From the NCBI GenBank assembly GCA_902494595.1, contig CABUTY010000069.1, positions 1 through 6,903 of the forward strand: 6,903 nt of DNA. Direction: 5' to 3'. Of this stretch, positions 6,592 to 6,903 are shown piece by piece (position 1 is the first letter of the stretch; every line of letters starts with the position of its first letter). The notes beneath the pieces were generated by a model. The model was not told the DNA's origin, ran no database searches, and was given only the letters and a program-made list of their open reading frames with translations. Both the position numbers and the translations under genes were made by a program. Origin of the DNA: an uncultured Porphyromonadaceae bacterium. Its GTDB lineage: Bacteria; Bacteroidota; Bacteroidia; Bacteroidales; Muribaculaceae.

Positions 6592-6603
6592 GTTGAGCGA
6601 TGC

Positions 6604-6617
6604 CGATTAATTAATCG
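6604..6617. repeat. Perfect 14-bp palindrome cgattaattaatcg
   Basis: The sequence equals its own reverse complement and lies in the 3' untranslated region of the - strand gene, beside further AT-rich taa/tta repeats (6618-6631). It could be a dimeric protein binding site or chance in AT-rich DNA. Confidence 0.5.
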
Positions 6618-6628
6618 TTAATCATTAA

Positions 6629-6903
6629 TTATCCCTCTTCCTTTTTATCGCGCGGGGTGAATGATTTCTGCGGTCTTGGACTGCGGTCGTTGCGAGGTCC
6701 GCGGTCATTTCTGGGTCCGCGGTCGCCTTCGCGACGGGGACGAGGGCCACGGTCGCCGCCTTCGCGACGCGGACGTGCCTCACGCTCTACGTATCCTTCG
6801 GGCTTCGGAGTCAGTACGCGTGTCGACAGACGGTACTTGCCCGTCTTCTTGTCAATTTCGATGAGCTTGACCTTCAGCTTGTCGCCCTCCTTAAGACCGC
6901 TGG
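6629..6903 (-). CDS. pnp: Polynucleotide phosphorylase, C-terminal S1 domain end and basic tail (partial)
   Basis: This 5'-truncated frame enters from the right edge on the - strand and gives the last 90 residues to a TAA (6629-6631). It starts with the end of an S1 RNA-binding fold ([20 protein letters not shown], then KYRLSTRVL), followed by [10 protein letters not shown] and a basic [10 protein letters not shown]-rich tail ending KKEEG. This fits the C-terminus of Bacteroidales PNPase, the 3'-5' phosphorolytic exoribonuclease, where an S1 domain is followed by a short charged tail. The catalytic RNase PH and KH domains lie outside the window, so another S1-domain protein cannot be ruled out. 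The tail carries near-repeats of (G)DRGPR(N/P), an RG-rich, probably disordered RNA-binding extension. It is convergent with the CotH gene. Confidence 0.75.
   Translation of the reverse strand, partial: SGLKEGDKLKVKLIEIDKKTGKYRLSTRVLTPKPEGYVEREARPRREGGDRGPRPRREGDRGPRNDRGPRNDRSPRPQKSFTPRDKKEEG

Noticed and set aside
6661..6864. 67-codon + strand open frame at the right end
   Set aside because: It is antisense to the S1-domain and RG-rich tail coding sequence on the - strand, which is clearly the real frame.
1..6903. CRISPR arrays, tRNA or rRNA genes, transposase genes
   Set aside because: I saw no regularly spaced direct repeats, cloverleaf structures, rRNA-like stretches or transposase motifs.

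Overview
The window looks like a chromosomal stretch from a gut Bacteroidales bacterium, most likely a Muribaculaceae-type organism. This is inferred from several signs. Three consecutive secreted proteins end in type IX secretion (T9SS, Por) sorting-like domains. The domain mix (choice-of-anchor J, FN3, PKD, BACON-like, SusE/SusF-like carbohydrate binding) is typical of the group. Start codons lack clear Shine-Dalgarno sequences, and a Bacteroidetes-type -7 element (TAnnTTTG) is present. No species can be named from the sequence alone.

Layout on the + strand: (1) positions 1-2038 hold the 3' part of a large multidomain surface protein (FN3, choice-of-anchor J, FN3, FN3, choice-of-anchor, sorting domain). 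Its reading frame is broken by an apparent single extra T at about position 181. (2) A strong GC-rich terminator hairpin follows at 2053-2086. (3) A striking 194-bp imperfect inverted repeat fills 2098-2291. (4) A 751-residue secreted PKD/BACON-like surface protein occupies 2301-4556, followed by a terminator at 4568-4598. (5) A short promoter region (4599-4717) carries a perfect -7 element and a tandem repeat. (6) A 587-residue secreted CotH-family protein with a C-terminal carbohydrate-binding-like module and sorting domain lies at 4718-6481. (7) A short intergenic region holds a 25-bp tandem repeat, a bidirectional terminator and a 14-bp palindrome. (8) On the - strand, the last 90 residues of what is probably polynucleotide phosphorylase enter from the right edge (6629-6903), convergent with the CotH gene.

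The three + strand genes are best read as a block of exported, surface-anchored or secreted proteins (adhesin-like and glycan-associated). Each is separated from the next by its own terminator, so they are probably not one simple operon. The CotH-like protein is the only one with a possible catalytic role (atypical kinase fold). Any link to phosphorylation of its neighbours is speculation.

The most unusual signal is the inverted repeat at 2098-2291. It has 20-bp perfect outer arms and an inner hairpin in which almost every non-pairing position falls into one of four tandem 5'-GA/GA-3' mismatches. That pattern suggests a conserved RNA or single-stranded DNA fold rather than a decaying palindrome. 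It ends only 9 bases before the start codon of the 751-residue gene.
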